A stretch of 64,000 nt of DNA from an uncultured Tateyamaria sp. (GTDB lineage: Bacteria; Pseudomonadota; Alphaproteobacteria; Rhodobacterales; Rhodobacteraceae), in the NCBI RefSeq assembly GCF_947488715.1, contig NZ_CANLAG010000002.1, forward strand, positions 558,001 to 622,000. Direction: 5' to 3'. A model generated the notes under the pieces. The model was not told the DNA's origin and did not search any database. It saw only the letters and a program-made list of their open reading frames with translations. Both the position numbers and the translations under genes were made by a program. Within the stretch, counting starts at the first letter, position 1; each line of letters starts with the position of its first letter. Shown here in pieces: positions 51,072-59,828 of this stretch.

Positions 51072-51641
51072 ATGACAGCCACCCGCCAGGCCCTTTGGCC
51101 CATGATCGCCAACGTGACCGGCGCTTTGGTTGTGCTGGCGATTGCGATTGGCTTGATGGCTACACAGGCCCGCGCCGAGGCGGAGCCATTTTACGGTACG
51201 TATTCCGGTTCTGCCGAGGTGACGTCACTGGATGGCACCAAGATCCCGCGCGACATGAGCGTCGAGATTTCGGACACCAAGGACGGGTTTCGCGTGCAAT
51301 GGACATCTGTGACCTACCGCGCTGATGGCAAGACCAAGGAAAAATCCTATACGATCGACTTTGTGCCAAGCGACCGATCCGCCGTCTATGCCGCGGCGCA
51401 ACGCAAGAACGTGTTTGGCCACGAGGTGCAACTGGACCCGATGAAAGGCGAGCCCTATGTCTGGGCGCGTTTTGCTGACCAGACCCTGACGGTCTACTCG
51501 CTGTTTGTGGATGCCGATGGCGGCTACAGCTTGCAGCAATATGACCGAACTCTGGCTGATGGCGGTCTGAACCTGCGGTTCCAAACCATTCGCGATGGAG
51601 AGATTCAGCGCGCGGTCGAGACGTTCCTGACCAAGGACTAG
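51072..51641 (+). CDS. Secreted protein of unknown function
   Basis: A 189-residue protein with a signal peptide (ALVVLAIAIGLMATQARAEA) and a beta-rich mature part (FYGTYSGSAEVTSLDGTKIP...), reminiscent of small lipocalin-like barrels. AAGGAGCAAACCC before the ATG is a good site. It looks conserved next to fumC/sspB in related bacteria. No function is known to me. Confidence 0.75.
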   Translation: MTATRQALWPMIANVTGALVVLAIAIGLMATQARAEAEPFYGTYSGSAEVTSLDGTKIPRDMSVEISDTKDGFRVQWTSVTYRADGKTKEKSYTIDFVPSDRSAVYAAAQRKNVFGHEVQLDPMKGEPYVWARFADQTLTVYSLFVDADGGYSLQQYDRTLADGGLNLRFQTIRDGEIQRAVETFLTKD

Positions 51642-51665
51642 AGCCGGATCACCACCGGCCCAACC

Positions 51666-52166
51666 TCACTTTCGGAAACTGTCCAGTGACACAATTTCGG
51701 CATCCTTGCCGTCCGTTTCCGTGTCGCCGTCCTCGACAGGCTTGGGCGCAGACGCCGCCGGGCTGGGCAGAATTTCCGGCGGGGACACGGGCGCATCATC
51801 GTCCTCTTCCTCACCTTGCGTTTCGAATCGCAGGCCAAACTCCACGGACGGATCAACAAAGGTCTTGATCGCGTCATAGGGAATATAGAGGGGCTCAGGC
51901 GCATCCCCGAAATTCAGCGTAACGGCAAAGCCTTCGGTGCCGACGTCCAGTTTGTCGTACCAATGCTGCATCACCACCGTCATCTCACCCGGATACCGAT
52001 CACTCAGCCAATCGGCCAGTTCAGCGTCCGGGTGGCTGGTGTCAAAGGTGATGAAGAAATGGTGCGCACCAGGCAGGCCGTTTTCTGACACATCTGTCAG
52101 CACCTTGCGAATGAGACCACGCATGGCCTCATGCATCAGGTTGCCGTAATCAATGCTCCGGCTCAT
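51666..52166 (-). CDS. sspB: SspB-type ClpXP adaptor
   Basis: 166 residues. Residues 1-125 form the SspB fold (MSRSIDYGNLMHEAMRGLIR, HHFFITFDTSHPDAELADWL, YIPYDAIKTFVDPSVEFGL). The acidic, Pro-rich linker then ends in AEIVSLDSFRK, the ClpX-binding tail. It delivers ssrA-tagged proteins to ClpXP. The tmRNA that makes the tag lies 3 kb to the right. The longer frame to 52595 is not used. Confidence 0.92.
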   Translation of the reverse strand: MSRSIDYGNLMHEAMRGLIRKVLTDVSENGLPGAHHFFITFDTSHPDAELADWLSDRYPGEMTVVMQHWYDKLDVGTEGFAVTLNFGDAPEPLYIPYDAIKTFVDPSVEFGLRFETQGEEEDDDAPVSPPEILPSPAASAPKPVEDGDTETDGKDAEIVSLDSFRK

Positions 52167-52243
52167 GGCGTTCCCCGTGTTTTCTGGGCCCACCATATCC
52201 CAAAATGGGCCGGTGAAAAGAGGTGGCGGCATTTCTGGCCGGA

Positions 52244-53494
52244 TTAAGTGGTGCCAATCAGGGAAAGGGCGCATCCCGCAAGCACCATAAGCGCCAACAC
52301 CTTCAAAAGACCCAACCGAAGGCCAATCAACAGCACACCCGCCACACCGGTGAGACCCAGCGCAACCATATCCAACGACGCAAGGGCGGGCCGGGGCAGG
52401 GCGAGCGCACTGCCACTGCCAACTTTGCCGAACCACACATGCAGTGCGAACCACAGTGACAGGTTCAGGATCACCCCGACCACAGCCGCCGTGATACCCC
52501 GCAGCGCAGCTGCCAATCGGGGCCGGGCAGCGATGTGGTCGAGGTACGGCCCCGCCACGAAAATCCACAGAAAACAGGGCACGAACGTCACCCAAAGCGC
52601 AACCAACCCCGCCGCCAGTGCCATACCGACACCACCTTGGGCATGACCGGCCAGCACGGCGACGAACTCCGTCACCAGGATCAGCGGCCCCGGTGTCGTT
52701 TCGGCCAGGCCGAGCGCGTCAATCATTTCACCCGTGGTGATCCAGCCAAAGTCCTGCACGACCGTTTGGGTCATATAGGCCAGCACCGCGTAAGCCCCAC
52801 CAAAGGTCACAACCGCCAGCTTTGAAAAGAACGCGCCTAGGCTCAGCAGGAATTCCTGATCGCAAACCCACAAAACGGCCAAAGGTGCGGCCCACAAAGC
52901 GCCCCATGTGGCCACGGTGCGCGGCGTATTGACCCGAACCGGGTCGCTCGGGGCTGGGACGGTTTCCTGTTTACCCATCGCGTAACCAATTGCGCCCGCC
53001 AGCAGTACAATCACAGGAAACGACAGGCCAAACACAAACAGCGCGACGAACGCCGCCGCCGCCAAGGCCCATGCCTGTGCGCCAACCAGCGCCTTTCGAC
53101 TCAAGCGCAGCAAGGCTTGCAAGACAACGACCACAACCGCCGCCTTGATCCCCAGAAACGCCGCCTGCACCATCGGCACATCCCCATAACGGATGTACCC
53201 AAGCGCCAGCGCCAAGATCACCAAGGCCCCCGGACCGACAAACAACAACCCGGCCAGAACGCCGCCCGCAACACCGCGCAACCGCCAACCGGCATAAGTG
53301 GCAAGCTGCATCGCCTCGGGGCCCGGCAACAACATGCACAGCGACAGCGCGCGCAGATACTGATCTTCGTTCAGCCATTTGTGCCGATGCACCAGCGTAT
53401 CGTGCATCAATGCGATCTGCGCCGCCGGACCACCAAAGGACAACAGCCCAATGCGCCCGAACACCCGCACCATGTCGGACCAGGACAGCACCAT
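52244..53494 (-). CDS. chrA: Chromate transporter ChrA
   Basis: A 416-residue membrane protein made of two homologous CHR halves (about ten to twelve membrane segments). FGRIGLLSFGGPAAQIALMH in the first half mirrors FSKLAVVTFGGAYAVLAYM in the second, and LPGPEAMQLATYAGWRL is the family loop. It exports chromate. The start overlaps the upstream gene stop (TGATG). Confidence 0.93.
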   Translation of the reverse strand: MVLSWSDMVRVFGRIGLLSFGGPAAQIALMHDTLVHRHKWLNEDQYLRALSLCMLLPGPEAMQLATYAGWRLRGVAGGVLAGLLFVGPGALVILALALGYIRYGDVPMVQAAFLGIKAAVVVVVLQALLRLSRKALVGAQAWALAAAAFVALFVFGLSFPVIVLLAGAIGYAMGKQETVPAPSDPVRVNTPRTVATWGALWAAPLAVLWVCDQEFLLSLGAFFSKLAVVTFGGAYAVLAYMTQTVVQDFGWITTGEMIDALGLAETTPGPLILVTEFVAVLAGHAQGGVGMALAAGLVALWVTFVPCFLWIFVAGPYLDHIAARPRLAAALRGITAAVVGVILNLSLWFALHVWFGKVGSGSALALPRPALASLDMVALGLTGVAGVLLIGLRLGLLKVLALMVLAGCALSLIGTT

Positions 53495-54312
53495 CACCGG
53501 ACCCGCCCTGTGGGCCAGTCATGCCCCTCGTTCCAGCCATCTCGCGCCCAGCGGTACAAGGCGTCATAGATCGCCAACCCCGCCTCCAACTGTGCCTGAT
53601 CATCGCGGTATTGCCGCGACAACCCAACAGACAGCGCCAGCAAACCGGCCGCTTCGGGTGCCAAATCATGCCGGTTGGTGTCCGCGGCACGGATCACCCG
53701 CGCCATCCTGTCCAACGCCTCCGTATGCAGCTCGAACGTGTCCAGCATGGTGTCAAATGTGCAAGCCTCGCCGCGGTGGCTCCAGAACGTGTCCTCGATG
53801 TCAAACGGTGTCGCGCCGTACCGGTCCGCAACACCAATGATTTCCGAAGGGGAGACAAACAATACCCGCGCCCGCGCGTCAACGAACCGCCGTAGCAACC
53901 ACGGGCAGGCGATGCGGTCGATCTTGGGGCGGTGCCATGTCACCCAGAGGGTCGCGCCGTCCACGTGGGCAGGGATTATGCTGGCCGGTATGCGCGGCGC
54001 TCCGGCGTGATCGCGCCATCCGTACATCCCACCTTCCAGATATTCAGCCTGAAACCCATCTGCCGCAAGGCGCGCAACCATGCCCTGGCTCAGCTTGATG
54101 CCCTTCTGACAGACGATCACACCCGTCGTCGTACCTGCCAGACGATCCTTGATGGAAGGCAGGTCCGTATGCGGCACGCGCACAGAGCCAGGGATCAGAT
54201 AGGGATCGTCGGCAAAATCAGGATCTATTGATATGTCGATCACCGTGGGCGCATCGGGTGTGCCGATGCGGCGCAGCAATTGGGCGGGGGTGATTGCGTT
54301 TGGGGCAGCCAT
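53494..54312 (-). CDS. Rhodanese-ChrB fusion protein
   Basis: 272 residues. An N-terminal rhodanese domain (about 1-105) has active-site loop VIVCQKGIKLSQGMVA (Cys). The second half carries the ChrB domain (WVTWHRPKIDRIACPWLLRR..FVDARARVLFV), found in chromate-resistance regulators. Translation from MAAPNAITPAQ, with AAGGA nine bases upstream, fits better than an ATG two codons earlier. It is coupled to chrA, so it is probably the sensor or helper of chromate export. Confidence 0.85.
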   Translation of the reverse strand: MAAPNAITPAQLLRRIGTPDAPTVIDISIDPDFADDPYLIPGSVRVPHTDLPSIKDRLAGTTTGVIVCQKGIKLSQGMVARLAADGFQAEYLEGGMYGWRDHAGAPRIPASIIPAHVDGATLWVTWHRPKIDRIACPWLLRRFVDARARVLFVSPSEIIGVADRYGATPFDIEDTFWSHRGEACTFDTMLDTFELHTEALDRMARVIRAADTNRHDLAPEAAGLLALSVGLSRQYRDDQAQLEAGLAIYDALYRWARDGWNEGHDWPTGRVR

Positions 54313-54756
54313 GAGCATGCATCCTTTGAACTGGAAACATGCGAACGTTGGGCTGACGCCTCACGGGGTGTTCGCGGATACCCCATGGGTGTTTGTTATC
54401 CGGTGCATGGACATGCCGTCAAGACGGCTACTGGGACAGGTCATTCCGGGACCTGTGTTTGTGGGCAGTGAGGCCGAGTAAAGTGTTCTTAGTCGGTTTA
54501 AACATCTTGCCGCCACTCATAAGTAGTCTACGCCTCACGGCACACCTAGTGGCGGTCACACTTTCTAAGTCGCCAAGGCAAAATGGAAAAAACACCCTGA
54601 CCCGCCTGCGTGAAATCAGTTCGTTCCGCCTTAAACGAAACCTAAAATGAACTGTGGTTCACTCAGCTCGCACGCATGCTCCAAACGCGTTACTGCACCG
54701 AGCGCGAACCGGCCCCCACTTGAAACAACCGGGCGCAGGGCGCTACACCACCCCCC
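54313..54756. other. Intergenic region, possible small ORF
   Basis: About 440 bases to the NTF2-like gene. A 56-codon plus-strand frame (54311-54481, MSMHPLNWKHANVGLTPHGV...) starts in a CATG shared with the rhodanese-ChrB start. It has reasonable codon use but no clear ribosome binding site, so I leave it uncalled. The stretch 54490-54650 is AT-richer with nothing recognised. Confidence 0.4.
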
Positions 54757-55185
54757 TCAACTCAGTCGCGTGCCGCCCAACAAGACCGCCAGTGCGCTGT
54801 CCGGCAGCAGCCCAATCTGTTCGAACAGCATGAGGGAATCCACGCCGCTGTATATCTCGATCATGCGGGGGCCGTCGAACCGGGCAATCACGTGGTTGAA
54901 TACATGTACCGGATCACCGTTGATGGCCGAGTGGCTCTTGATCTCGACCACGGCGGACAACCAATCGTCCTGATCCACCGTGACAGGGTACGACACCTCA
55001 ATAGGCCCCAGCAATTCGCGCACCATGCTGACCAGTTCGGTCATGTCGTCCTGATCAAAGGGCATCTCACCCATGATGCCTCGCGTCCGCGCATCCGGCG
55101 CCAGCAGATCGCCCAGTGCCTCGACATTCCCCTTTACCCAAACCTCGTCAAAATATGTCTGAAGTGTCTGGAATTTTTGCGGCAT
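54757..55185 (-). CDS. NTF2/SnoaL-like protein
   Basis: A 142-residue alpha+beta-barrel protein of the SnoaL-like type: TYFDEVWVKGNVEALGDLLA at the start, then DQDDMTELVSMVRELLGPIE and the HVFNHVIARFDGPRMIEIYS strand region. Members bind small hydrophobic ligands or act as isomerases or cyclases. No specific role can be given. It begins at MPQKFQTLQTYFDE, next to the tmRNA gene end. Confidence 0.72.
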   Translation of the reverse strand: MPQKFQTLQTYFDEVWVKGNVEALGDLLAPDARTRGIMGEMPFDQDDMTELVSMVRELLGPIEVSYPVTVDQDDWLSAVVEIKSHSAINGDPVHVFNHVIARFDGPRMIEIYSGVDSLMLFEQIGLLPDSALAVLLGGTRLS

Positions 55186-55263
55186 GCCACGGCTCTCCGC
55201 CAAATCGTGCAAGGTACGACATGACGCTAGCAAGTGCGTGTTAACAAAGGTTGAAGCGGTGGG

Positions 55264-55600
55264 TGGAAAGTGCAGGCTTCTGTTGCCAGGTGCCTGCGAA
55301 CCCCGCCTTACGCGGCTAGGCGCAAGGGCTTAGATTTCGATGTTAGGAACGGCTTACGCCGCGACTGCCATCGGAGCACGATTGTCATTTGCAATTGTAC
55401 AGTTTTCGCCGGTAACGGTGGCAGACAGCCGAGACAAAGCTAACCCCTTTAGACGTTCGTCGATCCTATTTCGACCCCATGATCCTCAAATGAAGGATGT
55501 TTGGTGGAGTCGCCGGGTACCGCCCCCGGGTCCGATCCGCTTATTACGAGCGCGTTTATGTCCATAGTCCCGAAGGACATTGGAAACATAGGTGATGCCG
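55264..55600 (-). ncRNA. ssrA: Two-piece (circularly permuted) tmRNA
   Basis: On the minus strand the acceptor piece comes first, ending in CGACTCC-A-CCA (55502-55512). A 23-base spacer follows (55479-55501), then the coding piece begins GGGGTCG (55472-55478), which pairs with CGACTCC to rebuild the acceptor stem. The tag frame at 55354-55392 reads ANDNRAPMAVAA then TAA, a typical alphaproteobacterial degradation tag. A hairpin GCAGGC/GCCTGC at 55272-55297 marks the 3' region. The spacer must be cut out to give two RNAs held by base pairing. The outer limits are approximate. Confidence 0.93.
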
Positions 55601-55703
55601 CGCTGCATTGCAATCCTGTGCAGCGTCGTTTCGCGCGAAAAGCACCTTCTCAGCTTTTGCATTTTCAGATGATTTGTGGCGCGCAGTATGCTGTTTTTAT
55701 GTC

Positions 55704-56060
55704 TTAAAACCAAAAATTTGCCGCGAGAAACCAGCCCGCAAGACCGGCTTCGATCCCGCCAAAGATGATAACCTTGCGGACGGGCGGTTTGTCAAACACC
55801 AACGACAAACATCGCCCCAGTGCCGCACCCAGAAACGCAAACCCAATCATCGCATAGGCCAAGGGCATGTCGATCCACATCGCTGCCAGGCCAGCCACCA
55901 CAAACAGACCGCCAACCGATGCACGCATCTCGCTCAGCCCCATGGTGCTGTCCGTTGGGGCCAAATCAAGGGCGCCTGCCGTATATCGCGGCGCAACAAA
56001 GCCAAACAAACCAAACCCCACAGTCAGCAGGCACGCCACGATGTTCAGAATATCAATCAT
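55704..56060 (-). CDS. DUF4345-like membrane protein
   Basis: 118 residues with four membrane segments (about 4-24, 46-64, 70-88, 97-115). The order and loops (ALDLAPTDSTMGLSEMRASV near the first loop, GRCLSLVFDKPP later) fit the DUF4345 type. The function is unknown. Confidence 0.65.
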   Translation of the reverse strand: MIDILNIVACLLTVGFGLFGFVAPRYTAGALDLAPTDSTMGLSEMRASVGGLFVVAGLAAMWIDMPLAYAMIGFAFLGAALGRCLSLVFDKPPVRKVIIFGGIEAGLAGWFLAANFWF

Positions 56061-56104
56061 ACTGAGGGACTTAGGGCACGCAGTTGCGCACGCAAGCCAA
56101 TTGT

Positions 56105-56797
56105 TCAGAACGCATCGCGGATCGGCGTGTTCAGTTTGACCTCGAGCGCCGCGTTAAAGGTCGCCAAATCCTGCGTCGGGTCCAGATCATCCACCGTTTT
56201 GATATCCAACGACACATGCCGCCGACCTTTCTGACGGCCCAAAAAACTCCAGAAATAGTCGTGGCGCGCGGGCTGAAACCGGCCCAACCCATCCAGCCGT
56301 AACAACAGGACAGGGCGGTCCGGGTTGGTTCCAAGGATGTCGTGCACGCCAGATAAATGCGGGGCAATGACCTCCGCCTCTTGTCGCCGGGCCTGTCCCG
56401 CAGGGAACAACAAAATACTTTCACCCCGCTCAAGCGCGCCCAGGATACGGCCCATGCTGTGCTCCTTGCGGGCTTGACGCCGCTCGGCCGACCACGCTTT
56501 GGGCGAACTCACCGGGATGGCGCGGGCCACAAACATGGGGAACCACTGGAACCAGTTGTAATACTCGTGATGATGCACCACCGGCCGGACCCGCTGCGTC
56601 GTATAAAGGATCGCGGCAATCAACGGACCATCATGGCGGCTGACATGTGTCGCCACCAGCAACGCGCCCGGCGTGTCCTGCAGCAAATGCTTGCCCGAAC
56701 AGCTGACGTTGTAAAACAGCGCGTAATAGCTGCGCACAATCACAAAGAACGCATGCCGCAGCCATTTGCCCAAAGTCTCGTCAATTAATTGAAACAT
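56105..56797 (-). CDS. PlsC-type lysophospholipid acyltransferase-like protein
   Basis: A 230-residue protein with acyltransferase motif I ATHVSRHDGPLI (H-x4-D, about 49-60) and a motif III variant LLFPAGQARR in place of FPEGTR. The loss of the Glu is unusual and may mean a different acceptor. It is membrane-associated through an N-terminal hydrophobic helix. Not clearly linked to its neighbours. Confidence 0.72.
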   Translation of the reverse strand: MFQLIDETLGKWLRHAFFVIVRSYYALFYNVSCSGKHLLQDTPGALLVATHVSRHDGPLIAAILYTTQRVRPVVHHHEYYNWFQWFPMFVARAIPVSSPKAWSAERRQARKEHSMGRILGALERGESILLFPAGQARRQEAEVIAPHLSGVHDILGTNPDRPVLLLRLDGLGRFQPARHDYFWSFLGRQKGRRHVSLDIKTVDDLDPTQDLATFNAALEVKLNTPIRDAF

Positions 56798-56871
56798 GGT
56801 GTGGGCAACCCGGCACAGAACACAGTTGCCCCAACAGTCGCGGTCGGCGGACCTAAGGTCAATTCAATTTC

Positions 56872-57525
56872 TCAAAACGCCGTCCAAAGGCCAAAGGCAC
56901 CGACAATGATCAGGCTCATCGCCCAGACCAGTTCCAGGTCAAACCAGCCGCGGCTGAGAAACTGCAAGCCCAGCCAACGGTGCACCGCATAGGCCACCGC
57001 ACCACCGGACCCGATCATCGCAACGGTGTGCAAGGTCGCAACGCCCAACGCGAGCTTCGTCGTCGCCATCAAAGCAGAGGCCGCGCGGTGACCCACATCC
57101 AGTTCTTCGATTGCGCACAGGCCCAGATAGATCGGCACCAGCATCAGCGCGGCCCCATGCGCCAGCGCCACCAGAAAGGACCACAGCGTCAGTTTGTGCG
57201 GCGGAATGCGCGCCAGAAACCGCGGATGCCGCCGCGTGATCGCTAGATAGAGGCCCATACCGATCACGATCACACCGGCACCGATGCGTATCTCGCGCTG
57301 ATGATCGATCAGCAGGGTCATCATCGAAAACGGCAGCAAAATGCCCAGCATTGCCGCGAAATGTCCCAGTGACAGCGCCCCCAACGCAGGCCACAACGCC
57401 GACCGCCGCCGCTCAAACAGCGCCGAAGACACCGCGAGCGGCCAGCCCATGCCGGGGTTCAGCCCGTGATAGAGGCCAGAGAGGATCACGGCGAGCCAAA
57501 GGCCCGCCGCGGTTGTCATGTCCAT
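56872..57525 (-). CDS. Polytopic membrane protein, unknown
   Basis: 217 residues with about six membrane segments. LSGLYHGLNPGMGWPLAVSS (about 16-35) has the His and Gly/Pro layout seen in metal-transport-like membrane proteins, and later helices carry GHFAAMLG, LVALAHGAAL and LHTVAMIGSG with further His. The gene follows the methanethiol-oxidase gene with one base between, so it is probably in the same operon. Metal (for example copper) handling for that enzyme is a possibility, not shown. Confidence 0.65.
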   Translation of the reverse strand: MDMTTAAGLWLAVILSGLYHGLNPGMGWPLAVSSALFERRRSALWPALGALSLGHFAAMLGILLPFSMMTLLIDHQREIRIGAGVIVIGMGLYLAITRRHPRFLARIPPHKLTLWSFLVALAHGAALMLVPIYLGLCAIEELDVGHRAASALMATTKLALGVATLHTVAMIGSGGAVAYAVHRWLGLQFLSRGWFDLELVWAMSLIIVGAFGLWTAF

Positions 57526-58926
57526 TTAGACCGACGGATAGCAGAAACTGTCCGTAGAACAATCACCGCCCTCCAACCGGATCTGGTGACTGCGGTAGCC
57601 TTCGGGGAAGGTCGTCCAGAACGTCTCGTCCAGCGTCAGCCCACCGTTCTCACCCACATGCGCCATGACCATCGCCGCCCCGCGATCACCGGGATAGAAT
57701 TGATCGTCCCACGTGGAATAGAGCGAGTTGGTCCAATAGACACGCTTGCCGTCTCGGCTGATCTCGACCATCTGCGGGCCATAGCCAAAGTCCTCACCGT
57801 TGGGGTGCTTGTGCTTGGCTACGATGCCACCGATCTCCACCTTGCCGGCCAGAACAGGGTTCATCGGGTCGGACACATCGTACTGGTGCATCTCGCCCAG
57901 ACCCCAGCACGCGACATAGAGATACTTGTCGTCAAGGCTCAGGTCGATGTCGGTCACCAACGGTGGCACAGCCCCAAACCCTTTGAGCAACTCGGGCAGG
58001 TCGTCCGCATCCGCAGGCACGGGATCAATCGTGATCGTCTTCTTGGCCTGCCATTCGCCGTCCTCATCGCGCCACCAGGTAAAGATCGCGCCCTGCAGGT
58101 TCGTGGTATCCACCACCACGCCGCAGAACCCATATTCTTTCACAGGGTCATGGGCAGGGCGGATTTCCAGCGCCATCTGGTGATTTTCGCCAAGGTCTAG
58201 CGACTTGACCACTTTGCGCGCGCGCAAATCCCAGAAATGGATCGTGTGGCCGTATTTGTTGCTCAGCAGGTCTTCTGGCACCACACCGTTCTCAAACTGC
58301 GGCGGCAGACCCCATTCAGAGCTCACCATGTAGTCGCGCGGCAGGTTCCACCAGAAATCGTAGTGTTTGTCCTGAATGCCGCGATCCATCTCGTAACGAC
58401 CCTGAATTTCAAAGGTCTGGCAGTCCATGATGAAAATACCGGGAGGGCCGTCCGTGCCATCCTCACCACCGCCACCAAGGGTCGAGACATAGATGCCTTC
58501 GGGACCGCAATGGATGGTATGGGGGCGCGAATACCCGGTCTTGGCAAACAGCTCTTCGGGTTCGATGATCTTGTGGATCTTCGCCTCAAGCGGTTCCTTG
58601 ACGTCGATGATGTAGATACGGGACGACCGGATGCCTGGGATGATCAGATAGCGACGCTCAAGAAAGGCGTGACCGGTCAGGGGCGACAGGGACGACGAAC
58701 AGGCGTTCCAGCCAAAGTGGTGAAATTCATCACCAAGGTTGGGCACAAACAGCGAATGTACGATCTGCCCGTATGTGTCCGAGGTCGGATCGACATCGAC
58801 AACGGCCAATCCGTCGGGTTTGGACCCATCAGGGCTGAGCATCAACGTAAATGCGAGCTTCTCAACCGGGGCTTCCATGGCCATTTTGGGTGTGGGGTGA
58901 AATGTGGGGTCTGGTCTCAAATTCAT
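57526..58926 (-). CDS. mtoX: SBP56-family protein, probable methanethiol oxidase
   Basis: A 466-residue seven-bladed beta-propeller of the selenium-binding protein 56 family: FVPNLGDEFHHFGWNACSSS (about 61-80), SRPHTIHCGPEGIYVSTLGG and DKHYDFWWNLPRDYMVSSEW. Bacterial and human members oxidise methanethiol to formaldehyde, H2S and H2O2, and the Hyphomicrobium enzyme needs copper. No signal peptide is visible at MNLRPDPTFHPTPKM. The nearby DMSP demethylase genes generate the pathway that ends in methanethiol, which strongly supports the role. Confidence 0.85.
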   Translation of the reverse strand: MNLRPDPTFHPTPKMAMEAPVEKLAFTLMLSPDGSKPDGLAVVDVDPTSDTYGQIVHSLFVPNLGDEFHHFGWNACSSSLSPLTGHAFLERRYLIIPGIRSSRIYIIDVKEPLEAKIHKIIEPEELFAKTGYSRPHTIHCGPEGIYVSTLGGGGEDGTDGPPGIFIMDCQTFEIQGRYEMDRGIQDKHYDFWWNLPRDYMVSSEWGLPPQFENGVVPEDLLSNKYGHTIHFWDLRARKVVKSLDLGENHQMALEIRPAHDPVKEYGFCGVVVDTTNLQGAIFTWWRDEDGEWQAKKTITIDPVPADADDLPELLKGFGAVPPLVTDIDLSLDDKYLYVACWGLGEMHQYDVSDPMNPVLAGKVEIGGIVAKHKHPNGEDFGYGPQMVEISRDGKRVYWTNSLYSTWDDQFYPGDRGAAMVMAHVGENGGLTLDETFWTTFPEGYRSHQIRLEGGDCSTDSFCYPSV

Positions 58927-59002
58927 AGCGTCCTCCCTGAACGTATGGTTGATATCGGTGCCCAGCCCCTCGGTCGTCTTTGTTGACGTTATGTTTGAGG
59001 GA

Positions 59003-59758
59003 TCAGGCGGGCTTGGTCTCCTTGTTTGCGGCCCTTTCCGCACGGGCCGTGACGACGCTGTGCGCCAATTCCCGTGTGTAGGCTTCTAGTTTGATCAGTG
59101 TCGTATCCACCTTGGGCGCGTCCTGCGCCTCAACCGCGTCCGCTATGTCCGTGTGCAGCGCGACAATCGCCTCGCGCGACCGGGCGGTGAAAGTGATCAT
59201 ATTCATCAACGGCTGCATCGCCTCGACAGCACCCGCCAGTTGGTAGGACAGCACCTTGTTGCCAGCTCCATCGACCAAGGCCCGATGAAAGGTCACGTCA
59301 GAGGCACAAAACGCCTCGTCTGTCAGGCCGGGCTGGGACTGGCGGTGGATTTCAGCGCGCATGGTGGCAAGCTGATCCGGCGTACGACGCTGCGCCGACA
59401 ACGGGGCACAGGCGCGTTCCAGCGCATAGCGCGCCTCGCAAGCCACATCAAAGCTGACAGCGTTCATGGACAACAGCAGGGTAGAGGTCGTGACCTGCTG
59501 CGCATAAGCGTCCTCGAACCGCAGCCGATTGACGAAGGCTCCACCCGTGGCCCCACGCTGTGTGCGGATCAGCGATTGCGCGGCGAGTCGTTTCAGCGCC
59601 TCGCGCACAGTGGGTCGGGACACCTCAAAGTGGTCGGCCAGTTCCGCCTCACTGGGAAGCCTTTGATCCACAATCAGATCTCCCGCTATAATGGCATCCC
59701 GGATCGCCTTGGCAATCTGGGCAGAGAGATCAACTGTGCTGTCTGGATCAATTTTCAT
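59003..59758 (-). CDS. GntR-family (FadR subfamily) transcriptional regulator
   Basis: 251 residues. N-terminal winged helix (IAGDLIVDQRLPSEAELADH, FEVSRPTVREALKRLAAQSL, about 25-70) and a helical FCD effector domain (about 95-235) with the metal-binding-like Asp/His positions (DVTFHRALVDGAGN). It lies between the divergent mtoX unit and the dmdA operon. Two TGT-N3-ACA palindromes directly ahead of its start suit autoregulation and control of the operon. The effector is probably a pathway intermediate. GntR-type genes next to dmdA are known in roseobacters. Confidence 0.9.
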   Translation of the reverse strand: MKIDPDSTVDLSAQIAKAIRDAIIAGDLIVDQRLPSEAELADHFEVSRPTVREALKRLAAQSLIRTQRGATGGAFVNRLRFEDAYAQQVTTSTLLLSMNAVSFDVACEARYALERACAPLSAQRRTPDQLATMRAEIHRQSQPGLTDEAFCASDVTFHRALVDGAGNKVLSYQLAGAVEAMQPLMNMITFTARSREAIVALHTDIADAVEAQDAPKVDTTLIKLEAYTRELAHSVVTARAERAANKETKPA

Positions 59759-59759
59759 T

Positions 59760-59783
59760 TGTCTTACATTTTAATGTCTGACA
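59760..59783. promoter_or_regulatory. Twin TGT-N3-ACA operators for the GntR regulator
   Basis: TGTCTTACA (59760-59768) and TGTCTGACA (59775-59783), the second inside the perfect palindrome ATGTC-T-GACAT. Both match the FadR-type consensus core GT-N3-AC. They lie 2 and 17 bases upstream of the regulator start and about 45 bases before the DUF2182 start. Confidence 0.65.
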
Positions 59784-59828
59784 TTTAATCTGGCAAGCAT
59801 TGAGTCGCATCGTCGTCGGGGAGGACAC

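Noticed and set aside
54311-54481. 56-codon plus-strand ORF next to the rhodanese-ChrB gene
   Set aside because: Acceptable codon use but no ribosome binding site and no recognisable family; its start shares bases with a better-supported start.
55486-55713. Minus-strand 75-codon ORF
   Set aside because: It lies within the tmRNA gene and is explained by it.
57466-58986. Plus-strand frames opposite the methanethiol oxidase gene
   Set aside because: Shadows of the SBP56 gene, whose conserved motifs are all on the minus strand.
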